From positions 62,001-126,000 of the forward strand of contig NZ_JADMNM010000005.1 in NCBI RefSeq assembly GCF_016461955.1: DNA of 64,000 nt, in the 5' to 3' direction. Below, in pieces: positions 55,289-64,000 of the stretch. Numbering within the stretch: the stretch's first letter is position 1; each line of letters begins with the position of its first letter. This DNA is from Qipengyuania sp. YIM B01966 (GTDB taxonomy: Bacteria > Pseudomonadota > Alphaproteobacteria > Sphingomonadales > Sphingomonadaceae). The notes below the pieces were generated by a model, which searched no databases, was not told where the DNA came from, and saw only the letters and a program-made list of their open reading frames with translations. A program made the translations under genes and the position numbers.

Positions 55289-56089
55289 ATGATGTCTCTT
55301 GGCGACCAGATTGCCTCCAACCTCCCTTATCTGCGCCGCTACGCGCGCGCGCTGACCGGTTCGCAGGCGACAGGCGATTCCTTCGTCCGTGCCACGCTCG
55401 AAGCCGCTCTGGCCGATAGCGAGCTCAAGGCGTCGCTCGAACATGGCCGCGTGCCGCTGTACCGCGCATTCAACAAGGTCTGGTCGAGCGCGTATATGGA
55501 GGTTCCGGCCGAAGACGCCGAAACCGGAAACATGCACGAGATGGCAGCGCATGAACGCTTGCGCGTGGTGACGCCCCTCAACCGGCAGGCGCTGCTGTTA
55601 TCGACGCTTGAAGATTTTTCGACACCCGAAGTGGCCCAGATCATGGATCTCGGCGAGGACGAGGTCGATGGCCTGATCCAGGAAGCGGTTGCGGAAATCG
55701 ATCGCGAATCGACCACCAGCGTGCTGATCATCGAGGATGAGCCCCTGATCTCCATGCAACTGGAAGATCTCGTTCGGTCGCTCGGTCATGACATCTGTGG
55801 CACTGCGGCAACGCGCACGCAGGCGCAGGAGGTGGTGGCTGAATGCACACCTGGGCTGGTGCTGGCCGATATCCAGCTGGCGGATGGCTCTTCGGGGCTC
55901 GATGCGGTGGACGACATCCTGGCGATGGGCAGCGTCCCGGTGATCTTCATCACTGCCTATCCCGAGCGGCTGCTGACCGGGGATCGGCCCGAACCGACCT
56001 ATTTGGTAACCAAGCCGTTCCAGGAATCGACCGTGCGTACCGCAATCAGCCAGGCATTGTTCTTCGGATCGAGCCGCCCCATCGATTGA
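55289..56089 (+). CDS. phyR: General stress response anti-anti-sigma regulator PhyR
   Basis: The 266-residue protein has a sigma-like N-terminal domain (IASNLPYLRRYARALTGSQ, then DFSTPEVAQIMDLGEDEVDG) and a C-terminal receiver (VLIIEDEPLISM; phosphorylation site Asp194 in LADIQLAD; lysine in LVTKPF). When phosphorylated, PhyR binds NepR and frees EcfG. ATG 55289 follows GGGAA; 55292 is also possible. It is followed by the convergent kinase gene. nepR-ecfG lie beyond it. Confidence 0.96.
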   Translation: MMSLGDQIASNLPYLRRYARALTGSQATGDSFVRATLEAALADSELKASLEHGRVPLYRAFNKVWSSAYMEVPAEDAETGNMHEMAAHERLRVVTPLNRQALLLSTLEDFSTPEVAQIMDLGEDEVDGLIQEAVAEIDRESTTSVLIIEDEPLISMQLEDLVRSLGHDICGTAATRTQAQEVVAECTPGLVLADIQLADGSSGLDAVDDILAMGSVPVIFITAYPERLLTGDRPEPTYLVTKPFQESTVRTAISQALFFGSSRPID

Positions 56090-56110
56090 GCGGCGCTGAT
56101 CGGCGCGAGG

Positions 56111-57763
56111 TCAGCCTCGCGCGCGGATCTGGAAATCGTTGGCCAGCCGCACGGGTACGCGCAGCCGGCAGCGCACGCCCCGGGGATCGAACTGAAGTTC
56201 CACCGGGTGCTTCAACTCGTGCGCGAGGATCTTCTGGATCAGGTCCATGCCGAAGCCCCGATTCGGCGTATCGGCAACTTGTGGTCCGCCTGTCTCAACC
56301 CAGCTTAGCTCGACCAAATTGTCGGCCACCAGCTGCCAATCAATGCTGACCCGCCCGTCAGGCACGCTGAGGGCGCCGTATTTGGCCGCGTTGGTTGACA
56401 GCTCGTGCAGGGCCAGCCCCAGCGACAGGGCATCGTTCGGCGCCAGCTCGACATCGGGCCCGCTGCTCGTCACGGCGGCGCTGTCACCCTGCACGTATGG
56501 GGCGAGCTCTGCCCGCACCAGATCGCTGATCGGTGTCTCACCCCATTCCGATTGCGTCAGCAAATCGTGCGTTGCCGATAGTGCCCTGATGCGGCCATCC
56601 AGGGTATCGGCAAAATCATCCAGCCGCGTCGCCCGTCGCCGGGTCAGCGCAATGATCGACAGGACGTTGGCGAGGGTGTTTTTGACGCGGTGGTTCAGTT
56701 CCCGGGTCAGAGTGTTGCGGATCGAATTCTGTTCCGCCAGCCAGCGCAGCGAGGACTGGTCCTCCACCGCCTGCTGCGTCAGCAAGCGCGCGATCAACAT
56801 CAGCAGGCTGGCGACCATCAGCCCGAAAATGAGGGTGAGCATGGACATCTGCGACAGGGCGGAGCCGCGCGAGGATTCGACCTCGAGCATCATCGTCCGG
56901 TTGGCGATCTGGACGGGACGAGTGATCGTCATCCCGGTAAGGCGTTCGGGCGGCAACTCGGCGATGAGGGTGCCCCCGTCGCCCAGATGGTCGTCATAGA
57001 GGCGAACCCCTTTGTCTCCCTGGTTTTCAAGGATCAGCGCCGATTCCAGAAAGTCTTTGGCGTTGAACGGGCTGTAGATGAACCCTGCCAGGCGTTCGCC
57101 TCCCCCCGCGCTCATCATTACCGGCATGTAGATCAGGAAGCCGGGTGCTTTCCGACGGCCCTCCTGTTGCAGCACAACCATGCCGCTGGCGGTCGGTCGG
57201 CCGCTTAGCACCGAACTGTCCATCGCCTCGCGGCGGACGGCTTCGGAATACATGTCGTAGCCCAGCGCCCGGCGGTTTCGCGGGGTATCCGGCAGCAAAT
57301 AGGTTACCGGAAACAAGATCGCGCGCGCATTTGTCGGAGCAGGGCGGATCTTCACCTCGCCCGGAGCGCCGCTCAGCCGGTCGCGTTCGAATTCCGGCGC
57401 GTCGGCTGCGTTCACCGCTTGGGCCCAGCCCAGCCCCTCGACCCCGCGATAGTCGCTGTCCATCCGCAATTCGCTGACGAACCGGGTAAAGATATCGGGC
57501 TGCACTTCACCGGCCGTGGAGAACAACGCTGCGCCGGCGCGCAGGTACGATGATGCTGTCGCCCCGCGCCGCTCCAGCGCCGAGGCGACGGCGCGCGCGG
57601 TTTCCCGCATATTGGCCTGCTCCTTGAGCCGCGCCCCGCGCTCAATTGCAAATACGCTGAGCAGGGTGATCGACATGACCAGCAGAAATATGGCCACCGG
57701 CACAGCGCGCGGATATTCGATCAGCCAACGCCGGGTCAGACCTCGGTCTACTGTACTGGCCAC
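56111..57763 (-). CDS. CHASE-domain sensor histidine kinase of the HWE/HisKA_2 type (PhyR-activating kinase)
   Basis: The protein of about 550 residues has an N-terminal helix, a periplasmic CHASE domain (FVSELRMDSDYRGVEGLGWA, GYDMYSEAVRREAM), a second helix near residue 310, and a kinase core. The phosphoacceptor histidine is in ELNHRVKNTLANVLSI, with the HRxxN form of PhyR-activating kinases. The ATPase has ALHELSTNAAKYGAL and GFGMDLIQKIL. It probably senses a small ligand or stress and feeds PhyR. The start is GTG 57763 with AGGGA upstream. An EcfG-type promoter on its strand lies at 57854-57878. Confidence 0.88.
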   Translation of the reverse strand: MASTVDRGLTRRWLIEYPRAVPVAIFLLVMSITLLSVFAIERGARLKEQANMRETARAVASALERRGATASSYLRAGAALFSTAGEVQPDIFTRFVSELRMDSDYRGVEGLGWAQAVNAADAPEFERDRLSGAPGEVKIRPAPTNARAILFPVTYLLPDTPRNRRALGYDMYSEAVRREAMDSSVLSGRPTASGMVVLQQEGRRKAPGFLIYMPVMMSAGGGERLAGFIYSPFNAKDFLESALILENQGDKGVRLYDDHLGDGGTLIAELPPERLTGMTITRPVQIANRTMMLEVESSRGSALSQMSMLTLIFGLMVASLLMLIARLLTQQAVEDQSSLRWLAEQNSIRNTLTRELNHRVKNTLANVLSIIALTRRRATRLDDFADTLDGRIRALSATHDLLTQSEWGETPISDLVRAELAPYVQGDSAAVTSSGPDVELAPNDALSLGLALHELSTNAAKYGALSVPDGRVSIDWQLVADNLVELSWVETGGPQVADTPNRGFGMDLIQKILAHELKHPVELQFDPRGVRCRLRVPVRLANDFQIRARG

Positions 57764-57851
57764 GTCCGTTCCCTGTTTCAAGCAGCGCCTGCACCGGCAG
57801 GACACTTGCCCTGAAAATCGCCATTGACTAGACGCGAAACCGGTCGTGCGG

Positions 57852-57876
57852 GGAACAACGCTACGGGCGGTTCGTT
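57852..57876 (+). promoter_or_regulatory. EcfG-type promoter of nepR-ecfG
   Basis: GGAAC at 57852-57856, 16 bases, then CGTT at 57873-57876. This gives autoregulation of nepR-ecfG by EcfG. It overlaps the opposing kinase promoter. Confidence 0.85.
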
Positions 57877-57878
57877 CC
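57854..57878 (-). promoter_or_regulatory. EcfG-like promoter of the histidine kinase gene
   Basis: On the minus strand GGAAC (57878-57874), 16 bases, then TGTT (57857-57854). It is nearly the mirror of the nepR promoter, since the DNA GGGAAC...GTTCCC is close to a palindrome. It would start transcription about 85 bases before the kinase gene. Confidence 0.5.
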
Positions 57879-57954
57879 CCGCTATAATCAATCTGTGTTA
57901 TATTTTTCCGGCCCTGCGTTTTGTCGCTGCCGGCGCAAGGAACTTTATCAGATC

Positions 57955-58128
57955 ATGGATTTCGAAGGTCACGCGTCAGCCGGGTCAGCCCCGAAGCCTG
58001 TGCGAAAAAACCATGCCGCGCCGGCCTGGGCATCGGGGCTGCGCCAGCTTTACGACCAAGTCATAGAAGAGCCCCTGCCCGACAGTTTCAAGGACCTGCT
58101 CGACAAATTGGACCAACCCGACAGATGA
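57955..58128 (+). CDS. nepR: Anti-sigma factor NepR
   Basis: The 57-residue protein has the NepR core WASGLRQLYDQVIEEPLPDS followed by FKDLLDKLD. It holds EcfG until PhyR binds it. The N-terminus (MDFEGHASAGSAPKPV) is disordered. Its stop overlaps the ecfG start by four bases. The EcfG promoter lies about 80 bases upstream. Confidence 0.94.
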   Translation: MDFEGHASAGSAPKPVRKNHAAPAWASGLRQLYDQVIEEPLPDSFKDLLDKLDQPDR

Positions 58129-58727
58129 GCGAAGCCCGAACGGCCCGCGAGAAGGCCGATTTCAAACGCGAGCTGACCGAGGTCGTGCCGCACCTGCGGG
58201 CGTTCGCGCGCGGCCTCTGCGGACGGCCGGACATGGCCGACGATCTCGTGCAGGAGGCGTTGCTGAAGGCCTGGGCGGCTCAGGACCGGTTCGAGCCCGG
58301 CACATCCATGCGGGCGTGGACCTTCGTGATCCTGCGCAATGCCTATCTCACTGATATGCGCCGCAACCGCTTCCGCGGTGAATATGACGAGACGGTTGCC
58401 GAGCGCATTCTCACTGCGCCTGCTGGCCAGGAGGAGCCGATCCATCTGTCGGACATGCATCGCGCCTTGCTGACCCTGCCGCCTGAACGGCGCGAGGCGT
58501 TGCTTTTGGTCGGTGCCGGTGGCTTTTCGTACGAGGAGGCGGCCGAGATCTGCGGCTGTGCAGTGGGGACGATAAAGAGCCGGGTGGGCCGCGCACGGGC
58601 GGCGCTCAACGCCATGCTCGAGGACGGGACCATTCCCCGCCGAACGATTGATGATGATCCAGCCCATCGCGCGATCCTGCAAGAACTCGACGATGTGTCA
58701 GCAGGATACACCGGCACCGGAAAATAA
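58125..58727 (+). CDS. ecfG: General stress response sigma factor EcfG
   Basis: The 200-residue ECF sigma factor has region 2 (PDMADDLVQEALLKAWAAQD, MRRNRFRGEYDE) and region 4 (LTLPPERREALLLVGAGGFS, then AVGTIKSRVGRAR). It directs transcription from GGAAC-N16/17-CGTT promoters. It is coupled to nepR by the ATGA overlap. It is autoregulated. Confidence 0.95.
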   Translation: MSEARTAREKADFKRELTEVVPHLRAFARGLCGRPDMADDLVQEALLKAWAAQDRFEPGTSMRAWTFVILRNAYLTDMRRNRFRGEYDETVAERILTAPAGQEEPIHLSDMHRALLTLPPERREALLLVGAGGFSYEEAAEICGCAVGTIKSRVGRARAALNAMLEDGTIPRRTIDDDPAHRAILQELDDVSAGYTGTGK

Positions 58728-58783
58728 CCGGTGCCCGCGGGCAGTGCTTGTCCATCGCCGCAATCCCCGTCACAACCCGGCCA

Positions 58784-60028
58784 ATGGATGCGGCGACACC
58801 TGATCCCGGGCCCGACAATACGCTGATCGGCGGTGCTCAAGGCAACTCAGGCGCGCCAGTGTCCGCCTCGGTGGCGCGCGCCGTCCGCCGCGCCGCGTTT
58901 GCCGAGCAGGAATTGCGGTTGGTCTCGGCGCTGGTGGTGATCCTTGGCCTGGGCCTTTTCATGGCGCTGCCTTTCGTCTTGTCGATCGGATCGGTTGTGT
59001 TTCTGCCGCTGGTGACGGCGATTGTCCTTACGATCATCCTGTCGCCGCTGGCCGACCGGATCGCTGGCTGGGGCGTGCCCAACGCGCTCGCCTCGATCCT
59101 GGCGCTGATGGTCTTTTTTGCCGTGCTGCTCGCCGCGCTGGCGCTGGTATTACAGCCGGCCATCGACCTGTTCGACAAGGTTCCGCAACTGATCGCGCAG
59201 GTCGGCAACCGGTTCAGCGAACTGCGTGACGAATTCGCATGGATTTCGCAGATCAACGAGCAGTTGGCCCGGTTGACCGGAAACACCGGCGGGCGCGAGG
59301 TGGTGCTGGCCACGCCATCTTTTCTTGAACAGGTCGCCTTCGCCACGCCCAGCGTGGTGATCGAGGTATTGCTGACTTTCCTGATGACCTATTTCATGAT
59401 CGAGGCGCGGACCCGCCTGCGGCGCCATCTGCTGTTCGAACGGGCCGATTTCGGATCGAGCATCAAGGCCGCCCGGGTCATCCGTGAGGTGCAGGACCGG
59501 GTTGCCGCCTACATTTTCACTGTGTCGTGGGTGAATGCGGGCGTCGGGCTGATCGCTGGCCTCGGTGCCTGGGCATTGGGGCTCGACGCGCCGATCATGT
59601 GGGGCGGGCTGGCGATGCTGCTCAACTTTCTACCCTATGTCGGGCCGCTGCTGATGGTCGGGTTGCTCGCCCTGTTCGGGATCGGCACCAGCGACACCAT
59701 TCTCCTCGGGCTTGTCCCGGCGGCGGCCTATCTGGCGCTCCACACGGTCGAATCGAATATCGTCACCCCCTCGATTCTAGGCGCGAGGTTCACCATGAAC
59801 CCGGTGATGATCCTGATCGCGCTGAGCTATTTCACCTGGATCTGGGGGGTGGCCGGTGCGCTGCTGTCGGTGCCGATCCTGCTGACCGTGACAGCGTTCA
59901 TCGAACATACCGGGCGGCCCAATCTGATCGGATTCATGTTTGGCGAGCCGCTGTTTCCCGAACGGCTGCTCGATGCAGAAGCCGATGCAAAAGAGGGCGA
60001 AAGCGTGATCCCGGCTGCCAGCCGGTAA
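58784..60028 (+). CDS. AI-2E family (PerM-like) transporter
   Basis: The protein of about 414 residues has eight hydrophobic helices with the family segments FLPLVTAIVLTIILSPLADR and VESNIVTPSILGARFTMNPV. Family members include TqsA (autoinducer exporter) and Na/H antiporters; its substrate is unknown. ATG 58784 is a guess between several frames without clear ribosome sites. It lies about 57 bases after ecfG, so some read-through from the ecfG promoter is possible. A terminator follows. Confidence 0.85.
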   Translation: MDAATPDPGPDNTLIGGAQGNSGAPVSASVARAVRRAAFAEQELRLVSALVVILGLGLFMALPFVLSIGSVVFLPLVTAIVLTIILSPLADRIAGWGVPNALASILALMVFFAVLLAALALVLQPAIDLFDKVPQLIAQVGNRFSELRDEFAWISQINEQLARLTGNTGGREVVLATPSFLEQVAFATPSVVIEVLLTFLMTYFMIEARTRLRRHLLFERADFGSSIKAARVIREVQDRVAAYIFTVSWVNAGVGLIAGLGAWALGLDAPIMWGGLAMLLNFLPYVGPLLMVGLLALFGIGTSDTILLGLVPAAAYLALHTVESNIVTPSILGARFTMNPVMILIALSYFTWIWGVAGALLSVPILLTVTAFIEHTGRPNLIGFMFGEPLFPERLLDAEADAKEGESVIPAASR

Positions 60029-60038
60029 AGCAAAGAAA

Positions 60039-60063
60039 ACCCCGCCAACAGCGCTGGCGGGGT
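60039..60063. terminator. Terminator between convergent genes
   Basis: ACCCCGCCA (60039-60047) pairs perfectly with TGGCGGGGT (60055-60063), followed by CTCGTTTGG. It separates the permease from the converging sodB. Confidence 0.7.
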
Positions 60064-60087
60064 CTCGTTTGGTCAAACGCTGGCGGG

Positions 60088-60699
60088 TCAGCCGGGATAT
60101 TTCCAGGTTTCGCCCCGCTCCAGATTTTCAGCGGCAAACGCCCAGTTAAGCTTTTCGTCCACCACCCCGGCGAGATATTTCGGCCGGGCATTCTGGTGAT
60201 CGAGATAATAGGCGTGTTCCCACACGTCGATCGTCAGCAGCGGGTTGAAGCCCTGATCGGCCAGCGTGTCGCCATCATGGGTTTCCTCGATCGACAGCTT
60301 GCCGCCTTTTTCAGCGAGCCACACCCAGCCGCTGGCGAAATGCCCCGCGCCGCGATCCTTGAGCTTGGTTTTGAGTTCGTCGAGCGAGCCGAACGCCTCG
60401 TCGATCATGGTGGCCAGCCTGCCTTCGGGTTTGCCGGTTTCGCCCGTCAGCGAATGCCAGTAGAACCCGTGATTCCAGCTTTGCGCCGAATTGTTGAACA
60501 GCCCCTGATTGCTGCCGCGCGCGGCCTTGATCACCTCTTCCAGCGACTTGTCGGCGAGGTCGGTGTCCTTGATCGCGTCGTTGGTCTTGTCGATGTAGGT
60601 CTGGTGATGCTTGCCATGATGATACGACAGCGTTTCTGCCGAAATGACCGGGTCGAGCGCGTCTCTGCCATAAGGCAGGTCGATCAGCTTGAAAGCCAT
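60088..60699 (-). CDS. sodB: Iron superoxide dismutase
   Basis: The 203-residue enzyme removes superoxide in the cytoplasm. Metal ligands are His27 (LSYHHGKHHQTY), His77 in AQSWNHGFYW, and Asp and His in IDVWEHAYY. The AQxWNHxFYW string is of the iron type. ATG 60699 follows GGAGGAA. No EcfG promoter is seen upstream. Confidence 0.96.
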   Translation of the reverse strand: MAFKLIDLPYGRDALDPVISAETLSYHHGKHHQTYIDKTNDAIKDTDLADKSLEEVIKAARGSNQGLFNNSAQSWNHGFYWHSLTGETGKPEGRLATMIDEAFGSLDELKTKLKDRGAGHFASGWVWLAEKGGKLSIEETHDGDTLADQGFNPLLTIDVWEHAYYLDHQNARPKYLAGVVDEKLNWAFAAENLERGETWKYPG

Positions 60700-60740
60700 G
60701 ATATTCCTCCGCGTGTGTTGGTTGTCAGCAGTTCACTCAT

Positions 60741-62078
60741 TCAATGCGCCAGAGGGCCGTTCGTTGCAGCACTGTCGGCGTTTTCCCCGTGCAGATCCGT
60801 CGCGGCTCGATCCGATGCCGTGGCGAGCGCCACATCCTGGGTTACATTGCCGACCGTCCGGACGATGTCGGGCAGCATCTCGACCGCGACCAAAAGCGCC
60901 AGCGGCTCAACCGGCACGCCCATCGCGAGCGCGATCGGGCCGACCGAGATGACGAAGCTGATCGTGCCGGGCAGGCTGACAGAGCCGATGCTGATGATGA
61001 ACGCCACCGCCACGCCGGCGGCCAGTTGCGCCGGGCCGGGGGTTATGCCCGCCAGCGCCGCGACATAGAGCGCAACGGCGAGGTTCATCGCCGGGCTGGT
61101 CGCGCGGAAAATCGCCACCGCCAGCGGCAAGACGAAATCCGCCGTGCTTTCGCGAATACCCAGTCGCCGCGCGCTGGCGAGCATGGCCGGCAGGCTGGCG
61201 AGCGAGCTCTGGGTCGAAATCGCCACCGCCTGTGCGGGCAGCATAGCTCGCGCAAAACCAAGCAGGGAGTGGCGGCCGATCAGCACCGCGACAAGATAGC
61301 CGACCAGCGTGACGATCACGCCGACTGCGGACACCACCAGAATGTAATGGGCAAACGCGGCAAAGGCGCCCCCGCCTGCCTCCACCGCCACGCCCAGCGC
61401 CAGCGCGAACACGCCCACCGGGGCGAGGAACAGCACCCAGCCGATCAGGATCAGCATCGCGTTACCCAGTGCGACGAAGAAGCCGATCATCTGCGCCCGT
61501 TGGCCCGCGGGCAGCCGCGCCACCGCAAGCGCGAACAGCGCGAAGAACACCGTCAGCGGCAAGGTCGCTGTCTCGGCCGCGGCGGCGATCACATTGGGCG
61601 CCACCAGCGAGGTTATGAAGTCGGTGATGCCGGGGACTTCACCCGCCGCACCGGCCGCCCCGCCGGCCATCAGCGCGGCAGCTTCAGGGGGTATCGGAAA
61701 GGCGCTGAGCAGCAGCGGCATCACGGTTACCGCGATCACTCCGCCCAGCACCAGCATCGCAGCGATGATGAGCAGCATCCGCCGTGCCACCGGCCCGGCC
61801 CGCGCGGCTTCGGCCATCCGCGCAATGCCGACCACCAGCAGCGCCGCGACTAGCGGAATAATCGTCATCTGCAAGGCGCGCAGCCACAGGCTGCCGAGCG
61901 GTCCCGTCACCGACAGCACGCTGTCGGCGGCTGCGCTTCCGGCCAGCAGCATCCCGGCAACCAGGCCGGCGACCAGCCCGCCCAACGTCCACCACACGGG
62001 CAGGCGGATCGCGACCAGGCCGTTTTCGTCGCCCGGCGGGGCGGGACGGGTACTCGTGTCGTGCACTGTCTCGCTCAC
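60741..62078 (-). CDS. Dicarboxylate/amino acid:cation symporter (DAACS family)
   Basis: The protein of about 445 residues has the DAACS pattern: [20 protein letters not shown], a serine-rich re-entrant loop ([15 protein letters not shown]), and [17 protein letters not shown] with the transport-site residues, then a second hairpin near [12 protein letters not shown]. It likely imports C4-dicarboxylates or glutamate with Na or H. The start is GTG 62078 with GGGAAGGGG upstream. It is divergent from glmM. Confidence 0.88.
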   Translation of the reverse strand: MSETVHDTSTRPAPPGDENGLVAIRLPVWWTLGGLVAGLVAGMLLAGSAAADSVLSVTGPLGSLWLRALQMTIIPLVAALLVVGIARMAEAARAGPVARRMLLIIAAMLVLGGVIAVTVMPLLLSAFPIPPEAAALMAGGAAGAAGEVPGITDFITSLVAPNVIAAAAETATLPLTVFFALFALAVARLPAGQRAQMIGFFVALGNAMLILIGWVLFLAPVGVFALALGVAVEAGGGAFAAFAHYILVVSAVGVIVTLVGYLVAVLIGRHSLLGFARAMLPAQAVAISTQSSLASLPAMLASARRLGIRESTADFVLPLAVAIFRATSPAMNLAVALYVAALAGITPGPAQLAAGVAVAFIISIGSVSLPGTISFVISVGPIALAMGVPVEPLALLVAVEMLPDIVRTVGNVTQDVALATASDRAATDLHGENADSAATNGPLAH

Positions 62079-62155
62079 CGCAGCCCCTTCCCTTACCCGC
62101 TGCGACACGCCACAAGCGCCCGCACATCCATCGACCGAGGTTCGGGCAAAATACG

Positions 62156-63505
62156 ATGACACGCAAGTTTTTCGGCACTGACGGCATTCGCGGGCGCACC
62201 AATGAAGGCGTGATGACCGCCGCCACCGCGATGCGCGTGGGCCAGGCGGCCGGTCGCCATTTCCTGCGCGGCGATCACCGGCACCGGGTGGTGATCGGCA
62301 AGGACACGCGGCTGTCGGGCTACATGATGGAGAGCGCGCTGGTGGCAGGGTTCACCAGCGTCGGGATGGACGTCATCATGACCGGCCCCTTGCCCACCCC
62401 GGCAATCGCCATGCTGACGCGCGAGATGCGCGCCGATCTGGGCGTGATGATCTCGGCCAGCCACAACCCCTATCAGGACAATGGCATCAAGCTGTTCGGG
62501 CCAGACGGGTTCAAGCTGTCTGATGCCGATGAAGAGGCGATCGAGGCCGCGCTCGATGCGCCTGATGGTTGTACGCTCGCCGCGGCGACCGAGATTGGCC
62601 GCGCCCGGCGGATCGATGACGCGGCCGGCCGCTACATTCACGACGTCAAGCGCACTTTGCCTGACAATATCCGGCTGGACGGGCTCAAGATCGCGCTCGA
62701 TTGCGCCAATGGCGCAGCCTATCAGGTAGCCCCCTCGGCAATCTGGGAGCTGGGGGCGAAAGTGGTCGCGCTTGGCGTTGCGCCCAATGGGCGCAATATC
62801 AATGACGGGGTCGGCTCGACCGCGCTCGATGCGATCAAGTCCACCGTGGTTGCCAGCGGTGCCGATATCGGCATCGCGCTTGATGGGGATGCCGACCGGC
62901 TCATCGTGGTCGACGAAAAGGGCGAGACGGTCGATGGCGACCAGATCATGGCACTGATCGGGATGGAATGGGCCCGTCAGGGCAAGCTGCGCGGCGGCGG
63001 CGTGGTGGCGACGGTGATGTCCAATCTCGGGCTTGAACGGTTCCTCGGCGGCCACGGCCTCAATCTGGTTCGCACCAAGGTCGGCGATCGGCACGTGCTC
63101 GAGGCGATGAAGGCGCAGGGTTATAATGTCGGCGGCGAGCAATCGGGGCACATGATCCTGCTCGACCATGCGACCACCGGCGACGGTACGGTGGCGGCGC
63201 TGCAAGTGCTGGCGGCGCTGGTGCAATCGGGCAAGCGGGCGAGCGAGCTGCTGCACCAGTTCGATCCGGTGCCGCAACTGCTCAAGAATGTCCGTTTCGC
63301 CGGGGGCGATCCGCTGGCCGATGCCAAGGTCCGCCAGGCGATTGCCGATGCCCAGAGCGACCTTGGGAGCGGCGGGCGGCTGGTGATCCGCAAATCGGGC
63401 ACCGAGCCGCTCATCCGGGTGATGGCCGAAGGCGACGATGCGGCGCAGGTTGAACGCGCGGTGGACAGCATCTGCGACGCGGTGCGCCATGCTGCCGCCA
63501 GCTGA
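62156..63505 (+). CDS. glmM: Phosphoglucosamine mutase
   Basis: GlmM converts glucosamine-6-phosphate to glucosamine-1-phosphate for peptidoglycan and LPS. The 449-residue protein has [15 protein letters not shown], the phosphoserine loop [18 protein letters not shown], the metal site [13 protein letters not shown] and [14 protein letters not shown]. It overlaps the start of thiD by 17 bases. Confidence 0.97.
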   Translation: MTRKFFGTDGIRGRTNEGVMTAATAMRVGQAAGRHFLRGDHRHRVVIGKDTRLSGYMMESALVAGFTSVGMDVIMTGPLPTPAIAMLTREMRADLGVMISASHNPYQDNGIKLFGPDGFKLSDADEEAIEAALDAPDGCTLAAATEIGRARRIDDAAGRYIHDVKRTLPDNIRLDGLKIALDCANGAAYQVAPSAIWELGAKVVALGVAPNGRNINDGVGSTALDAIKSTVVASGADIGIALDGDADRLIVVDEKGETVDGDQIMALIGMEWARQGKLRGGGVVATVMSNLGLERFLGGHGLNLVRTKVGDRHVLEAMKAQGYNVGGEQSGHMILLDHATTGDGTVAALQVLAALVQSGKRASELLHQFDPVPQLLKNVRFAGGDPLADAKVRQAIADAQSDLGSGGRLVIRKSGTEPLIRVMAEGDDAAQVERAVDSICDAVRHAAAS

Positions 63506-64000
63506 CAACGCGCGCCCCCCGCGCATCCTCGCCATTGCCGGATCGGATTCGTCCGGCGGGGCAGGCATCCAGGCCGATATCAAGACCATCACCATGCTGG
63601 GCGGCTACGCGATGACCGCAATCACCGCGATCACTGCGCAGAATACCACCGGGGTGAGCGCGATCCATCCCGTGCCAGGCTCCATGATCGCCGAGCAGAT
63701 CGCCGCCTGCGTAGATGATGTCGGAGCGGACGCGGTCAAGATCGGGATGCTCGCCGATGAAGCGACCGTCGCGGTCGTGGCGGAGGCTTTGCAAGCGGTG
63801 GATGCGCCCATCGTCGTCGATCCCGTGATGGTCGCCACCTCGGGCGCGGTGCTGACCGATGATGCCGCGATGAGGGCGCTGACCGCGCAGCTGCTGCCCC
63901 GCGCTGCTCTTGTCACGCCCAACCTGCCCGAACTGGCCCGGCTGACGGGTCTCCCCACCGACACCACCGAGCAGATCCACGCGGCGGCGCACCACCTTGC
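63489..64000 (+). CDS. thiD: Hydroxymethylpyrimidine(phosphate) kinase (3' end off the window)
   Basis: ThiD phosphorylates HMP and HMP-P for thiamine synthesis. The first 170 residues show [45 protein letters not shown] and [11 protein letters not shown]. The ATG at 63489 overlaps the glmM end. No TPP riboswitch precedes it, unlike thiC at the left end. The frame is open to the right edge. Confidence 0.93.
   Translation, partial: MLPPADNARPPRILAIAGSDSSGGAGIQADIKTITMLGGYAMTAITAITAQNTTGVSAIHPVPGSMIAEQIAACVDDVGADAVKIGMLADEATVAVVAEALQAVDAPIVVDPVMVATSGAVLTDDAAMRALTAQLLPRAALVTPNLPELARLTGLPTDTTEQIHAAAHHL

Overview
The window is chromosomal DNA from a high-GC alphaproteobacterium. The best guess is order Sphingomonadales, probably Erythrobacteraceae or a close relative. 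The evidence is the NepR/EcfG/PhyR general stress locus with an HRxxN-type histidine kinase, the split glycine decarboxylase (gcvPA/gcvPB), the two-gene methionine synthase, a DUF2585 protein, a class I PHA synthase with phasin, and short palindromes typical of sphingomonad intergenic DNA. This placement is inferred from gene content, not from a database search. Both ends are cut: a lipoprotein gene runs off the left edge and thiD runs off the right edge.

Layout. 1-3070: lipoprotein gene, then a TPP riboswitch and thiC. 3150-4829: a lone AIPR-family (abortive infection) gene of visibly lower GC. 4884-8251: YaiI/YqxD-family protein, an HTH protein, a frameshifted PNPOx-like gene, a DUF3253 protein, a possible 2H phosphoesterase and an EF-hand protein. 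8353-13182: envelope genes (DUF885, amidohydrolase, MipA/OmpV, DUF2585). 13267-16299: CrtI-like desaturase, LOG-family protein and CrtB-like synthase. 16343-19913: acyl-CoA carboxylase alpha and beta subunits, separated by a long palindromic repeat. 19910-24775: Bcr/CflA-type transporter, dinB, Nudix, a membrane protein and a PhoX-like protein. 24867-24940: tRNA-Gly(CCC). 25059-32096: a complete valine/isobutyryl-CoA catabolic operon with small envelope proteins between the enzymes.

32193-37042: glycine cleavage operon (gcvT-gcvH-gcvPA-gcvPB, minus strand) behind a tandem glycine riboswitch. 37138-42848: methionine operon (SahR-like ArsR-methyltransferase regulator, metF and split metH) with a palindromic operator. 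42879-46524: FMN reductase, tRNA-Cys, thioesterase, crotonase and AlaC-type aminotransferase. 46633-49266: phaC and phasin. 49380-52109: clpS, lptF, lptG. 52114-54474: fatty acid desaturase and a GNAT-like protein. 54492-58727: general stress response locus (single-domain response regulator, predicted sRNA, phyR, histidine kinase, nepR, ecfG) with several EcfG-type promoters. 58784-64000: AI-2E-family permease, Fe-SOD, dicarboxylate symporter, glmM and thiD.

The most novel signal is a predicted small RNA on the minus strand at about 55048-55132. It has an EcfG-like promoter, a 5' hairpin with a C-rich loop, and a strong intrinsic terminator, and it lies between the response regulator gene and phyR. 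It looks like a sphingomonad counterpart of the GsrN-type general stress sRNA. Other signals are EcfG promoters firing both ways between nepR and the kinase gene, a hairpin that buries the thiC ribosome binding site, operator-like palindromes at the phasin and met promoters, and REP-like palindrome pairs inside both one-carbon operons.
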